A DNA stretch of 64,000 bases, from positions 113,828 through 177,827 of the forward strand of contig NZ_JACYTP010000011.1 of NCBI RefSeq assembly GCF_014841115.1, given 5' to 3'. The translations under genes and the position numbers were made by a program. The notes beneath the pieces are model-generated. The model made no database searches. It had not been told where the DNA came from and worked only from the letters and a program-made list of their open reading frames with translations. This stretch comes from Photobacterium arenosum. GTDB taxonomy: Bacteria > Pseudomonadota > Gammaproteobacteria > Enterobacterales > Vibrionaceae. This document shows positions 54,596 through 63,267 of this stretch, in pieces (position 1 is the stretch's first letter; every line of letters starts with the position of its first letter).

Positions 54596-57010
54596 ATGAA
54601 AGCTTTTCATTATGTCGCTTTGGCAATTGTATTTTTTACGAGTTGTCAGGCGGTAGCCGTTGAATTATTTGATGCTCCCCCATGGCAGGAAACCCAGATT
54701 TACCGCGGAAAGGATCTGGTGGTCTATGACGAGCATTTATATCTGGCGAAGTTCTGGAACCGGGGCGAACAACCGGACGTGTCTCCGCATGTTTGGACGC
54801 CGGTTTCTATCAATGGTCTGCCGCCTGCCTGGTCTCGCCATGAAGTGTATCGCCACGGGGATGCCGTATTTTTCCATGGGAAGATTTATCTCGCAGCCTG
54901 GTGGACGATTTGGCTGGAACCAGGCAGTTTATCGCCCTGGGGGCCATGGGTCTATCTGGGCGAGGCAGACTTGACCGGGCCAGAGGTAGCGCTTATCAGC
55001 CCCGAGCCAGGTGAACCGCTGACGAATGAATATAAGCCAGTGATTGTACAGGTGACAGATGCACATCTGTCTCAGGAACCTGCAGACTATAGAGTTACAT
55101 CAACAAAGAATACTGAATTTGCGTTGGAATGGCTGGAAGATAATTTAATCATCAAGCCGCTTTCTCCCTGGGCGGATGGTGAATTTACTCTGGTTGTGAA
55201 AGCGAAAGATACCTGGGGTAATCAGTCAGAAGCACAGTTTTCTTTGCTCGCTGAAATTTCGGTGCCGATTCAATCGGAAATTATCGCCATGCCGGCTTCC
55301 GGTGAAGCACCGCTGAAAGTCTTGTTCAGTCCGAATATCACGACAGATAAAGCGATCAATCATTATCGCTGGGACTTCAATGGTGATGGTATTTATGACA
55401 GGCAGGATACGGTGGGCAGAAGTCAGAGTTATACCTTCGATATGCCGGGTACCTATCTTGCAGCGCTGGAAATTACGGACTCCATCGGCCGGACAGATAC
55501 CGGGTATCTTGCTGTCGAAGTAGAAAATGCAGCACCTGCTGTTACAGCAAGCGTCAGCCAAACCAATGGTCCGGTGCCACTGACGGTGCAATTTACAGCA
55601 AACGCAACCGACAACGAGGGCATTGCGAGTGTCGCGTGGGACTTTGACGGTGACGGGCTGGTGGATGTGACCAGTGATACTGCCGGAACCGTGAGCTTTA
55701 CTTTTGAGCAAGTCGGCAATTTTCAGGCGTCCGTGTCTGTGACCGATACGCTGGGCAAACAAACCCGGGTTGCGTTACCGAATATTGAAATTCGCGCTGT
55801 GGATCCGGACTCACCGACGGCCCGTGTTTCACTAGATAACCCGGCAGGGGATGCTCCGCTGACGGTGACTTTGACACCGGCGGTAACCAACAGGGATTTA
55901 GTGGCTGTTCAGGATTTGCTCTGGGATTTCGATGGCGATGGGCTCACCGATGAAATCACTTCTACCCTGGATCCGGTTCAGTGGGTTTACAAAAGTGCCG
56001 GAACCTTTTTCCCCACGCTGACGGTGCAGTTCAGTGACGGCAGCAGTGCCAAAGATGTTCAGCAGGTCACTGTGCAGGAAAGTCTGAGTCTGAGCATTAT
56101 TGGCAACAGTATCGATCCGACAGCCGGGCAGGCCGCTCGGGTGAAAACCGTCATCAGTGCCAATCTGTACCTCACGGTGCAAATTGAAGATCGCCTGGGT
56201 CAGATCGTCCGTACGCTTGTTCCCTGGCAGGAGAGGGAGGCAGGCACTTATGAAGATATCTGGAATGGACTGGATGCTCAGGGACAGCCACTGCCACAGG
56301 GCGATTATTATGCCGTGCTGAACTATCGCAAAGACGGCAGGGTTGTGCGTTTTGATTTACGTCCTTCAACCAGTGGCGCGGCCTATAACCCCAGTCGCAG
56401 CCGGATCCCCAGCACTTTTGAGCCCTATAACAACAAACCTTTGGTGATTGAGTTTACGCTGAACAAGCCTTCTGAGGTGACGGCGTTTATGGGGTTATTC
56501 AATACTAATACCCGCTTGGTGACCTTTAAAAACCGCGAACCGTTGGGTAAAGGCAAGCACCGCATCGTGTGGAGTGGCTTGGGGGATGATGGCAAGCCGG
56601 TTGTGACGACCTCTTCGAACAAGTTCCTGTTTGGGATTTGGGGATATTCGATGGGGGATAATACCATCTTTTTGTCCTCCGGCCCGGTGCTGAACAGCTT
56701 TAAGGCACAGCCTTCTATCGTGGTACCGAATACCCATACCGAAACCGGCGATGGCAACAGTCATCTGTCTTTCTCACTGAATAAACCTGCCGATATTGAA
56801 CTTCGCGTCAGCGATATCGATACCGGTGCACTGGTTCGGCGGCAACTATTCAGCAATGTGGCTGCGGGGAGTCAGCAACTGGTGTGGGACGCAAAAGCCG
56901 ACGACGGCAATAGTGTTGCCCCCGGGAAATATCGCCTCGGCATCCGTGCTATTGACCCGCAAGGGTATGTCAGCCCGTACCTCTATACCGTCCAGCGGGT
57001 GTATTACTAA
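54596..57010 (+). CDS. Large exported CBM5/12 - PKD - FlgD-Ig protein
   Basis: About 804 residues; ATG 54596 is better spaced from AAGGA than ATG 54593. Signal peptide about 1-22. Two short chitin-binding-type repeats (CBM5/12-like) lie at about 29-71 and 77-122 (YRGKDLVVYDEHLYLAKFW; YRHGDAVFFHGKIYLAAWW). An Ig-like segment follows to about 222. Three PKD domains at about 226-312, 314-402 and 406-496 each contain WDF(N/D)GDG, which can bind calcium. Three FlgD-type Ig repeats at about 500-800 (DIWNGLDAQGQPLP, IVWSGLGDDGKPV, LVWDAKADDGNSVAPG) complete it. It is likely surface-exposed and binding a polysaccharide; no catalytic domain is visible. A 225-nt gap before it may hold a separate promoter. 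Confidence 0.8.
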   Translation: MKAFHYVALAIVFFTSCQAVAVELFDAPPWQETQIYRGKDLVVYDEHLYLAKFWNRGEQPDVSPHVWTPVSINGLPPAWSRHEVYRHGDAVFFHGKIYLAAWWTIWLEPGSLSPWGPWVYLGEADLTGPEVALISPEPGEPLTNEYKPVIVQVTDAHLSQEPADYRVTSTKNTEFALEWLEDNLIIKPLSPWADGEFTLVVKAKDTWGNQSEAQFSLLAEISVPIQSEIIAMPASGEAPLKVLFSPNITTDKAINHYRWDFNGDGIYDRQDTVGRSQSYTFDMPGTYLAALEITDSIGRTDTGYLAVEVENAAPAVTASVSQTNGPVPLTVQFTANATDNEGIASVAWDFDGDGLVDVTSDTAGTVSFTFEQVGNFQASVSVTDTLGKQTRVALPNIEIRAVDPDSPTARVSLDNPAGDAPLTVTLTPAVTNRDLVAVQDLLWDFDGDGLTDEITSTLDPVQWVYKSAGTFFPTLTVQFSDGSSAKDVQQVTVQESLSLSIIGNSIDPTAGQAARVKTVISANLYLTVQIEDRLGQIVRTLVPWQEREAGTYEDIWNGLDAQGQPLPQGDYYAVLNYRKDGRVVRFDLRPSTSGAAYNPSRSRIPSTFEPYNNKPLVIEFTLNKPSEVTAFMGLFNTNTRLVTFKNREPLGKGKHRIVWSGLGDDGKPVVTTSSNKFLFGIWGYSMGDNTIFLSSGPVLNSFKAQPSIVVPNTHTETGDGNSHLSFSLNKPADIELRVSDIDTGALVRRQLFSNVAAGSQQLVWDAKADDGNSVAPGKYRLGIRAIDPQGYVSPYLYTVQRVYY

Positions 57011-57047
57011 TGATCGTTCGTCTTATCAAATTACAGGTAAGCAGACT

Positions 57048-57461
57048 ATGAAATTTCTTATTGCCGTATTGTTCGCATGGGTAACAGCGCCCGTTATGGC
57101 CGCATGCAATCTGAGTATTGAGCAGTATGTTTCCATTGAAATTGAGTCACGCCAGCATACGGTGGATGGGATGGCGCAACGCCTGATCTTGCTACAGCAA
57201 CAGGCCAATGTGGATTTGATGTATGAAGCCGACTCGGAGATTGCGCAGAAAGTGAATGCAGCCTTCGCACGTTATGATTGTTCACCGGCAGAACATGCGC
57301 GTTTTGGCGTTGTGCATGAAGGGGATATTGCCGTTTACTTGCTGTCTCATCCGGAAAAACAGGCAAAGCTGGAGCAGATAAAGACACGATTCAATCAGTA
57401 CACGCAATCTATTCGCGCTATCCAGCCTGAAACGGTTCCCGCAGAGGAGAATGCATCATGA
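57048..57461 (+). CDS. Small exported protein upstream of the RHS gene
   Basis: 137 residues from ATG 57048; the longer frame starting at 56796 is an overlap with the preceding gene. Signal peptide MKFLIAVLFAWVTAPVMA precedes ACNLSIEQY. The mature part is predicted helical with two cysteines (ACNLS and YDCSPAEH) that could form a disulphide. Family not recognised. The stop overlaps the RHS start by 4 nt, so it is made in step with the RHS protein and may be a chaperone or accessory for it; that is inference. Confidence 0.65.
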   Translation: MKFLIAVLFAWVTAPVMAACNLSIEQYVSIEIESRQHTVDGMAQRLILLQQQANVDLMYEADSEIAQKVNAAFARYDCSPAEHARFGVVHEGDIAVYLLSHPEKQAKLEQIKTRFNQYTQSIRAIQPETVPAEENAS

Positions 57462-60400
57462 AGATCAGACTCGCAGCGGTGACGGCATTTTTCAGTGCGC
57501 TGTTATTCAGTTCTCCGTTACTGGCGTATCACTACCCGTGGGATCAGGGGCACGATACGACGCTGAACAATAATCCGAAAAATGAACCGGGGCCCGGAGA
57601 ATCGGAAAGTGAAGACAGCAACTGCGAGCAAGGGTCTCCCGTTTATCTGAAGACCGGACATTTTGTCTGGCATGACGTGGATCTGGTCGTTGGTCATGCG
57701 ACGCCTTTGTCGATTCGACGTGTCTTTAATTCGAATGATCCGAAGGATGGTCCCTTCGGAAAAGGCTGGACGTTCAATTGCGAAATTTCTCTGTTGAAAG
57801 TCACGGACACACAGGAAACCGCTGATGGCGGCGTTGAAACCCTCGCGAAATTTATCTATCGCGTTGGCAATGGTCGCCGGATGACTTTCCTGCCGGATGG
57901 ACAAGGCGGCTATCAGTCGCCGGATCGCGTGAAAGCAACCCTGATTGATGGTGAAACACCAACCCTTGCCTTTGAACAAGGCCACTCGGTGACCTTTTCT
58001 TCGTCAGGGCTGGTGCTGCGAAAAACCGACCGCAACAACAATCAGGTGCAGTATGAATACGATGAAAATCATCGCCTGATCAAATTGAGTAATGGCTTTT
58101 CTCAGTCGCTCACACTGGCTTATAACGCGAGCGGCCGTGTGCAGGCCGTGACTGATCAGGCCGGACGCCAGTGGCTGTATGATTACAATGCGGATGGTGA
58201 ACTGGTTTCTGTGACTGATCCTATGGGCCAGAGCCAGATCTATCAGTATGGCCGGTATCAACCCAGTGGTGATGCTTTTGTTTACAGTCAACTGAAAGAA
58301 ATCCGCGATGAAGCCGGCATTGTAGTGACCTCGGTCACTTACAACGGCGCCCGCGTGAAATCTTACACCGAGGGCAGTAATACCTTCAATTACGACTACA
58401 GTGCCGACTGGGTGACCAAAACGGACAGCACCGGCGCGAACTGGCGTTTTAAACTCAGTGCGGGTGGTCAGCGCATCGAAGATATTGATCCACTGGGTTA
58501 CAAAACCGTGTATACGCGGGATGAAAAAGGCTATGCGACTTCTGTGACCGATCCCATGGGTTACAGCCAGACGGTGAGCCGGGATGATGCCGATCGCGTG
58601 ACGCAGCAGCACCACGGTTATCTCATCACGCAGTACCAGTATCCGGGAGAAAGCCGGTATCCGAATGCCATGGTTTATCTGCCTGCCAATGGCAGTCTTG
58701 AAACCTCAGACAGTGGCGCATCCCGAACCATCTCGCTGACTTATGATGCCAGCCACAACCTGACCTCAGTCACCACGCCGAAAGGGGATACGACGCATCG
58801 CAGTTATCTGGCAAATGGTTTGCTTGCCAGCAGCACAGACCCGGAAGGCAATGTCACTTCCTTCACATACAACAATCAGGGGCAGCTTGTTGCTGTCGTG
58901 AATGCACTGGGGCAAACCCAAACCCTGAGTTATGACGGCAATGGCTACTTAACGCAAGTGACGGATGCCGCCGGGCAAAGCTGGCGTTATCAGTACGATG
59001 CATTAGGCCGTAAACTCAGCGAGCGGGACCCGGCAGGTCTTGAAACCCGCTATACCTACGACGAAGCCGGAAAGCTGACGGCTGTGATTGCACCCAATGG
59101 CGCCACGGAAACTTATAGCTACGACAGCTATGGTCGTTTGAGTGTGCTGACCCGCTATGACGGCAGCAAAGAAAGCTATACCTACCGGACGGATAATCTG
59201 CTGGCCAGCAGTACCGACCCGATGGGGATCGTGACCCGTTATGAATATGACGATGGTAAGCGGCTGGTGATTCTGTCGGTTGGCTCGGAAGTGGTTGAAT
59301 ACGCTTATAATGCGCGTGGTCAGCTGACCAAAATCAGCAATGCCAACGATACCCTGACTCGCGCCTATGACCAATGGGCAAGGCTGACGTCGGAAACCAG
59401 TCAGGGGTTGACCCATCAGTACAGCTACACCCCATTTGGTGAGATTGCACAATGGGATAACGCAGGGACACCCGTCAGTTACGCTTATGATGCGAATGGT
59501 CAGATCCAGAACATGACCACCCCGCAAGGGAGCTATTCATTCAACTGGAATGCCAACGGGATGCTCACCCGGCAGCAAACACCCGACGGGTTGGTGTTAA
59601 CCAATCAGTACGATGCATTAAACCGTTTAACCTCACGGCGGTACAACCAGGGCGCGTTCAGTAAAGACTGGCAGTATGCGTACAGTCTGTCGGGGTTACT
59701 GGAAAGCATCACTCAGGATGGTGTGAATCAGACGTTTGCCTATGATGCCAGCCAGCGTTTAATGCAGGCGAACACAGTCACTGGTGAATATCAGTATCAG
59801 TACGATGATTTAGGCAACCGGTTAGACTTCGGCGGTGTTTACAGCCCGGACGGCAAGTTGCTGGAAGATAATCAGTTCAGCTACGAATATGACCTGCGCG
59901 GTAACCTGAGCAAGAAAACCCGTAAAGACGGCAGCACCATCGAAACCTTCACCTATAACGACGCAGAACGTTTGGTCGGTTACCAGCGCGAGCGGGTGAT
60001 CAGCGCAGATGCCGGAAATGGTGAAACCACACTGCAATCCAGCATCGAAGTGACCGCTGCCTATACTTATGATCCTCTGGGACGCCGGATCAGCAAAACC
60101 GTGAATGGTGGGCAAACGCAGTTCTACTGGCTGGGGAACACTTTACTTCGTGAAAGTGGCCCTCAGGGTCAGAAAGACTATACCTACGGCGCCACAGGTT
60201 ACGCCCCGGTCACGATTGATGCAGACGGACAGGTTGCAGATGTGCTGAGTGATCACCTGTCCGCCCCGGTCGGGCTGATTCAGGCACAAAACCTGATCTG
60301 GCAACAGGCGAGGAGCCCGTTTGGGAAAACAGGTGGCACTGCTCAGCCAGTCACCTTCAACATTGGTTTTCCAGGGCAATACCGGGATGCGGAGTCCGGC

Positions 60401-61021
60401 CTGAACTACAATCTCTACCGGGATTACGATCCGAATACTGGGCGGTACATTCAGCGGGATCCGATTGGGTTGGGTGGGGGATACAACCTGTACAGCTATG
60501 CCGGTGCAGACCCGCTGAACTATACGGATTCGACAGGGTTAATCATTGACACTGTCGCTGACATCGGGTTTATTGGCTATGATTTATATCGGATTTTAAC
60601 GGACAATGTTCTTGGTGATTGTGGGAATTTAAGCAGTAACTTAACAGCGCTGAGTTTAGATGTCGCGGGATTAGCGATACCCGGCGTAACGGGATTGGGG
60701 GCTGCGAGCCGGATTGCTAAGAGAATAGATAACTCTGTTCTTGGTAAACCACGCATTGGCAGCGCCAACAAGACTGACCCTACTCACCGTTTTAATGACA
60801 TCATCGATAACTATGCCGGTGATGCGGCGAAATTCGATATTCCAACCAAAGGGCCAGGAGGCCAAGTCGTAAGAACGTCTGAGTTAAGGCAAATTGAGGG
60901 TAGCCTCAATGGCAAGGATGGCGTTTTTGAATGGATTATCGATCAAGGGAATGTGTCTCATAGACGCTTTATTCCAGGCGGCCAAGTTACAGGTTTTCCT
61001 AATCAGATACCTAAGAAGTGA
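57458..61021 (+). CDS. Sec-exported RHS/YD-repeat protein with C-terminal toxin tip
   Basis: 1187 residues; ATG 57458 has GAGGAG upstream. A signal peptide (LLFSSPLLA before YHYPWD) shows export by Sec rather than a VgrG/PAAR-type start. A DUF6531-like N-domain (SPVYLKTGHFVWHDVDLVVGH) is followed by about 20 YD repeats forming the shell. The RHS core ends at about residue 1025 with RYIQRDPIGLGGGYNLYSYAG and DPLNYTDSTGL, the expected self-cleavage region. The last about 160 residues are the variable tip, ending RRFIPGGQVTGFPNQIPKK after SELRQIEGSLNGKDGVFEW. I do not know its activity. The following DUF2247-like gene is the likely immunity partner. The tip border region is duplicated downstream. 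Confidence 0.9.
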   Translation: MKIRLAAVTAFFSALLFSSPLLAYHYPWDQGHDTTLNNNPKNEPGPGESESEDSNCEQGSPVYLKTGHFVWHDVDLVVGHATPLSIRRVFNSNDPKDGPFGKGWTFNCEISLLKVTDTQETADGGVETLAKFIYRVGNGRRMTFLPDGQGGYQSPDRVKATLIDGETPTLAFEQGHSVTFSSSGLVLRKTDRNNNQVQYEYDENHRLIKLSNGFSQSLTLAYNASGRVQAVTDQAGRQWLYDYNADGELVSVTDPMGQSQIYQYGRYQPSGDAFVYSQLKEIRDEAGIVVTSVTYNGARVKSYTEGSNTFNYDYSADWVTKTDSTGANWRFKLSAGGQRIEDIDPLGYKTVYTRDEKGYATSVTDPMGYSQTVSRDDADRVTQQHHGYLITQYQYPGESRYPNAMVYLPANGSLETSDSGASRTISLTYDASHNLTSVTTPKGDTTHRSYLANGLLASSTDPEGNVTSFTYNNQGQLVAVVNALGQTQTLSYDGNGYLTQVTDAAGQSWRYQYDALGRKLSERDPAGLETRYTYDEAGKLTAVIAPNGATETYSYDSYGRLSVLTRYDGSKESYTYRTDNLLASSTDPMGIVTRYEYDDGKRLVILSVGSEVVEYAYNARGQLTKISNANDTLTRAYDQWARLTSETSQGLTHQYSYTPFGEIAQWDNAGTPVSYAYDANGQIQNMTTPQGSYSFNWNANGMLTRQQTPDGLVLTNQYDALNRLTSRRYNQGAFSKDWQYAYSLSGLLESITQDGVNQTFAYDASQRLMQANTVTGEYQYQYDDLGNRLDFGGVYSPDGKLLEDNQFSYEYDLRGNLSKKTRKDGSTIETFTYNDAERLVGYQRERVISADAGNGETTLQSSIEVTAAYTYDPLGRRISKTVNGGQTQFYWLGNTLLRESGPQGQKDYTYGATGYAPVTIDADGQVADVLSDHLSAPVGLIQAQNLIWQQARSPFGKTGGTAQPVTFNIGFPGQYRDAESGLNYNLYRDYDPNTGRYIQRDPIGLGGGYNLYSYAGADPLNYTDSTGLIIDTVADIGFIGYDLYRILTDNVLGDCGNLSSNLTALSLDVAGLAIPGVTGLGAASRIAKRIDNSVLGKPRIGSANKTDPTHRFNDIIDNYAGDAAKFDIPTKGPGGQVVRTSELRQIEGSLNGKDGVFEWIIDQGNVSHRRFIPGGQVTGFPNQIPKK
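60159..60720 (+). repeat. 562-bp direct repeat, copy 1 (end of RHS core)
   Basis: From GCCCTCAGGGTCAG to the GCTAA just before the tip-specific sequence. It aligns without gaps to 61874-62435 at a constant offset of 1715 bases. Most differences are synonymous at first; they become denser over the last 100 bases. Confidence 0.9.
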
Positions 61022-61033
61022 GATAAAGATTAG

Positions 61034-61486
61034 ATGAAGCCAATGAAAGTATTAAAAGAACTTAATCTTGTTTGCTGGTCAACGTTGCTCATTGGCCGGC
61101 AAAGGGGCTGGGCAAAAAAGTCTGATATTGCGGCTTATGCTACAAGTCTGTTGTCTGCTGACTTGGATAACGGTGACGAAAATATTGCTGTATTAGCTGG
61201 CGCTGATTCTCTTGATGATTCGGAGATTAAGTGTTTGTTGCTGCAAGTTGGTGGGTCAACGGATGCTCCAGAAGTTATTGAAAAGTGGAGGCTGGCAACA
61301 TTAACCGCATTAAGTGGTTCGGTTTTATCCGAAGAGGAAAAGATTGATAAATTACAAGAGTTATACGCTGAATTTGATTACCCGGAAGACATGGCATCTT
61401 GCAGTATTTATTCGCAAGATTCTGTTGATCCGCTAGTGGCAATGTCAGAAGTAATTTCATCCTTAAAGAAGAAATTTACAGGCTGA
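61034..61486 (+). CDS. DUF2247-like immunity protein for the RHS tip
   Basis: 150 residues, acidic, no signal peptide, starting 12 nt after the RHS stop. The opening LNLVCWSTLLIGRQRGWAKKSDIAAYA resembles the DUF2247 family, which is repeatedly found beside polymorphic toxins. By position it should bind and neutralise the tip of the RHS protein in the cytosol. The family match is from recognition of this N-terminal pattern, not from a search. A small hairpin follows the stop. Confidence 0.65.
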   Translation: MKPMKVLKELNLVCWSTLLIGRQRGWAKKSDIAAYATSLLSADLDNGDENIAVLAGADSLDDSEIKCLLLQVGGSTDAPEVIEKWRLATLTALSGSVLSEEEKIDKLQELYAEFDYPEDMASCSIYSQDSVDPLVAMSEVISSLKKKFTG

Positions 61487-61503
61487 AACGACATTAATGA
61501 TCC

Positions 61504-61523
61504 AAAGCCCCTGACAGGGCTTT
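61504..61523 (+). terminator. Hairpin after the immunity gene
   Basis: AAAGCCC / GGGCTTT with a CTGACA loop, 18 nt after the immunity gene stop, followed only by GCTGTATCT. It is a plausible weak terminator of the RHS operon. Confidence 0.55.
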
Positions 61524-61565
61524 GCTGTATCTAGTCCTGCTGAAATCTTTCCGGTCGTACCATTG

Positions 61566-61785
61566 TTAACTCTCCATGGCTTTAATTGTGGACGCCATAT
61601 TGTGCTTGGCGATCATGGCGTCCAGCACCAATGATAATGGTCTCCCGCTTATCGGCGTCAAATTCCTATGGTCTGGAACCGCTGGATCAGCCGCTGACTA
61701 TGCAGCGGCGGCGTGTTCAGGCCGCTTTCGTACTTGTTGAGCTGGGCGTGGTTGCTGCCGATCTGGTTGGCCTGCGAAAATGTCG
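61566..61785 (-). pseudogene. Relic of an XRE-family HTH regulator
   Basis: On the minus strand a frame reads TFSQANQIGSNHAQLNKYES then GLNTPPL, typical of the recognition part of an XRE/Cro HTH, and soon hits a stop. In another frame DADKRETII and then LVLDAMIAKHNMAS continue to a TAA at 61566, the usual C-terminal end of such regulators. The N-terminus is missing and at least one frameshift and an internal deletion separate the pieces. Its broken edge abuts the 26-bp repeat at 61775. It is a dead gene fragment left by rearrangement. Confidence 0.65.
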
Positions 61786-61800
61786 GGACAGACATCCTAA
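61775..61800 (+). repeat. 26-bp repeated motif, copy 1
   Basis: A 26-base sequence containing GGGACAGACATCCTAA occurs here and at 63048-63073 with one mismatch. It carries a small inverted repeat (ATGTC/GACAT). Both copies sit at junctions between unrelated gene fragments, so it may be a recombination or insertion-element end. It was not matched to a named element. Confidence 0.6.
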
Positions 61801-61873
61801 GGTAAATCTGAGTGTAGGTTCTGGAAGATCCCAATAAATCACTGTCCGAAGCGTATTTAGAATACCGTTTCTT

Positions 61874-62435
61874 GCCCTCAGGGTCAGAAAGATTATACTT
61901 ACGGCGCCACAGGCTACGCCCCGGTCACGATTGATGCAGACGGACAAGTTGCAGATGTGCTGAGTGATCACCTGTCCGCCCCGGTCGGGCTGATTCAGGC
62001 ACAAAACCTGATCTGGCAACAGGCGAGAAGCCCGTTTGGGAAAGCAGGCGGCACAGCTCAGCCAGTCACCTTCAATATCGGTTTTCCGGGGCAATACCGG
62101 GATGCAGAGTCCGGCCTGAACTACAATTTCTACCGGGATTACGATCCGAATACAGGGCGGTACATTCAGCGTGATCCGATTGGGTTGGGTGGGGGATACA
62201 ACCTATACAGCTATGCCGGTGCAGACCCGCTGAACTATACGGATTCGACAGGGTTAATCATTGACACTGTCGCTGACATCGGGTTTATTGGCTATGATTT
62301 ATATCGGATTTTAACGGACAATGTTCTTGGCGACTGCGGCAACTTAGGCAGTAACCTAACAGCACTGGGGGCTGATTTAGCCGGGTTAGCAATACCCGGT
62401 GCAACGGGGCTGGGTGCTGCGAGTCGGGTTGCAAA
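61874..62435 (+). repeat. 562-bp direct repeat, copy 2 (orphan RHS core)
   Basis: Second copy of the RHS core end (offset 1715 from copy 1, no gaps). It is preceded in frame by a TAG at 61858-61860 and by unrelated sequence, so it is detached from any RHS shaft. Confidence 0.9.
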
Positions 62436-62751
62436 GAAAGCTGATGACTATGTAGATCTTGCTTCTTCTCAGCGTCGTAGGCACATCCTTGACGGTGATG
62501 CCACAGGCGGTGGACATAGACCTGGCACTGGTAAGCCTGGAAAGAGTGAGTTTCCTCAAAACTGGTCAGACGACAAAATTATGCATGAAATATCTGATGT
62601 TGCGACTGATCCAAATTCCGTAACTCATGCGGGACGTGGTGGACGAATGATTACTGAAGGAACGCGTGATGGAATTGATATAAGAGTGATTCAAGAGCGC
62701 AACGGTGATATTGTCTCAGGGTTCCCAACTAACGTGCCGAGGAACCCGTGA
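61957..62751 (+). CDS. Orphan RHS C-terminal tip with EndoU-type nuclease
   Basis: About 264 residues from GTG 61957. Homology to the RHS core extends back to 61874 but the frame is closed by TAG 61858, and no convincing start or ribosome site exists, so this may be a silent cassette. It holds the RHS core end (RYIQRDPIGLGGGYNLYSY) and then a tip different from that of the main RHS gene: RRRHILDGDATGGGHRPGTG, KSEFPQNWSDDKIMHEISDVATD, and ENGDI-like NGDIVSGFPTNVP. These match the bacterial EndoU RNase pattern (HIL...GGHR...K/FP..W...I...VA.DP) seen in CdiA and RHS toxins. Recombination across the direct repeat could mount it on the full shaft. Confidence 0.8.
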   Translation: MLSDHLSAPVGLIQAQNLIWQQARSPFGKAGGTAQPVTFNIGFPGQYRDAESGLNYNFYRDYDPNTGRYIQRDPIGLGGGYNLYSYAGADPLNYTDSTGLIIDTVADIGFIGYDLYRILTDNVLGDCGNLGSNLTALGADLAGLAIPGATGLGAASRVAKKADDYVDLASSQRRRHILDGDATGGGHRPGTGKPGKSEFPQNWSDDKIMHEISDVATDPNSVTHAGRGGRMITEGTRDGIDIRVIQERNGDIVSGFPTNVPRNP

Positions 62752-63029
62752 TGACTACCCACGATTATCAATTTGTCGAAAATCTGTTGTTACGATTACT
62801 TAGTTTACTGTTAGAAATATTTACCGATTCTGAAAAAGGTGAAGTACAGGATTTCATTGATGTTGGCGAATATGGTCTGGCTTTGGATACTTTGGTTGAT
62901 ATTGTGATTGAGGAGAATAAACAGATTCCTGGTGAGTCTTTGGCACTTGTCTATGAGTTGGCAGATGTAATGCAATTGGATAAAAAGATGTTTGAAGAGA
63001 AACTGCGTGGCCACGTAACTGATAGCTAG
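62751..63029 (+). CDS. MafI-like immunity protein for the EndoU tip
   Basis: 92 residues from ATG 62751 (GAGG 8 nt upstream; the frame also opens at GTG 62748). It overlaps the EndoU tip stop, the usual toxin-immunity arrangement. It is small, acidic and helical, with VGEYGLALDTLVDIVIEEN, resembling the MafI family that commonly accompanies EndoU toxins. Because it has its own ribosome site it could protect the cell even if the orphan tip is silent. Confidence 0.72.
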   Translation: MTTHDYQFVENLLLRLLSLLLEIFTDSEKGEVQDFIDVGEYGLALDTLVDIVIEENKQIPGESLALVYELADVMQLDKKMFEEKLRGHVTDS

Positions 63030-63047
63030 GTTTTGATCTGTACCGGT

Positions 63048-63073
63048 CGAAAATGTTGGGACAGACATCCTAA
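63048..63073 (+). repeat. 26-bp repeated motif, copy 2
   Basis: One mismatch to 61775-61800. It lies between the MafI-like gene and the toxin stub at 63175, again at a junction. Confidence 0.6.
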
Positions 63074-63174
63074 AAAAACTGATTGTCACATCAGGTCGAT
63101 TTCGATGAACCATAATTCAATTATTCCTGCCATACTTCATCTGGTGTGACTTGCTTTACCCCTTTGATTTTGTC

Positions 63175-63267
63175 CATGACAAAATGGCTCGCCCTCATTG
63201 GGATTTAAATGATAGGAAAGGTCCAGGGTGGAGGATTTATCCAGATGGAACAGTTAAACCAAAATAA
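63175..63267 (+). pseudogene. C-terminal stub of a third polymorphic toxin
   Basis: An open frame ending in TAA 63265-63267 encodes about 30 residues: HDKMARPHWDLNDRKGPGW then RIYPDGTVKPK. The PHWD...YPDG ending is typical of the last residues of certain polymorphic toxins. Sequence upstream of about 63175 in this frame looks unrelated, so nearly all the toxin is gone. The next gene starts inside this stub, as an immunity gene would. Confidence 0.5.

Noticed and set aside
55226..56757. Minus-strand frames of 90-178 residues inside the CBM/PKD gene
   Set aside because: Antisense shadows; the plus-strand frame has a complete domain series and signal peptide.
58004..59527. Long minus-strand frames inside the RHS gene (up to about 200 residues)
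   Set aside because: They are antisense shadows of the repetitive YD-coding strand, with no start signals or recognisable domains.
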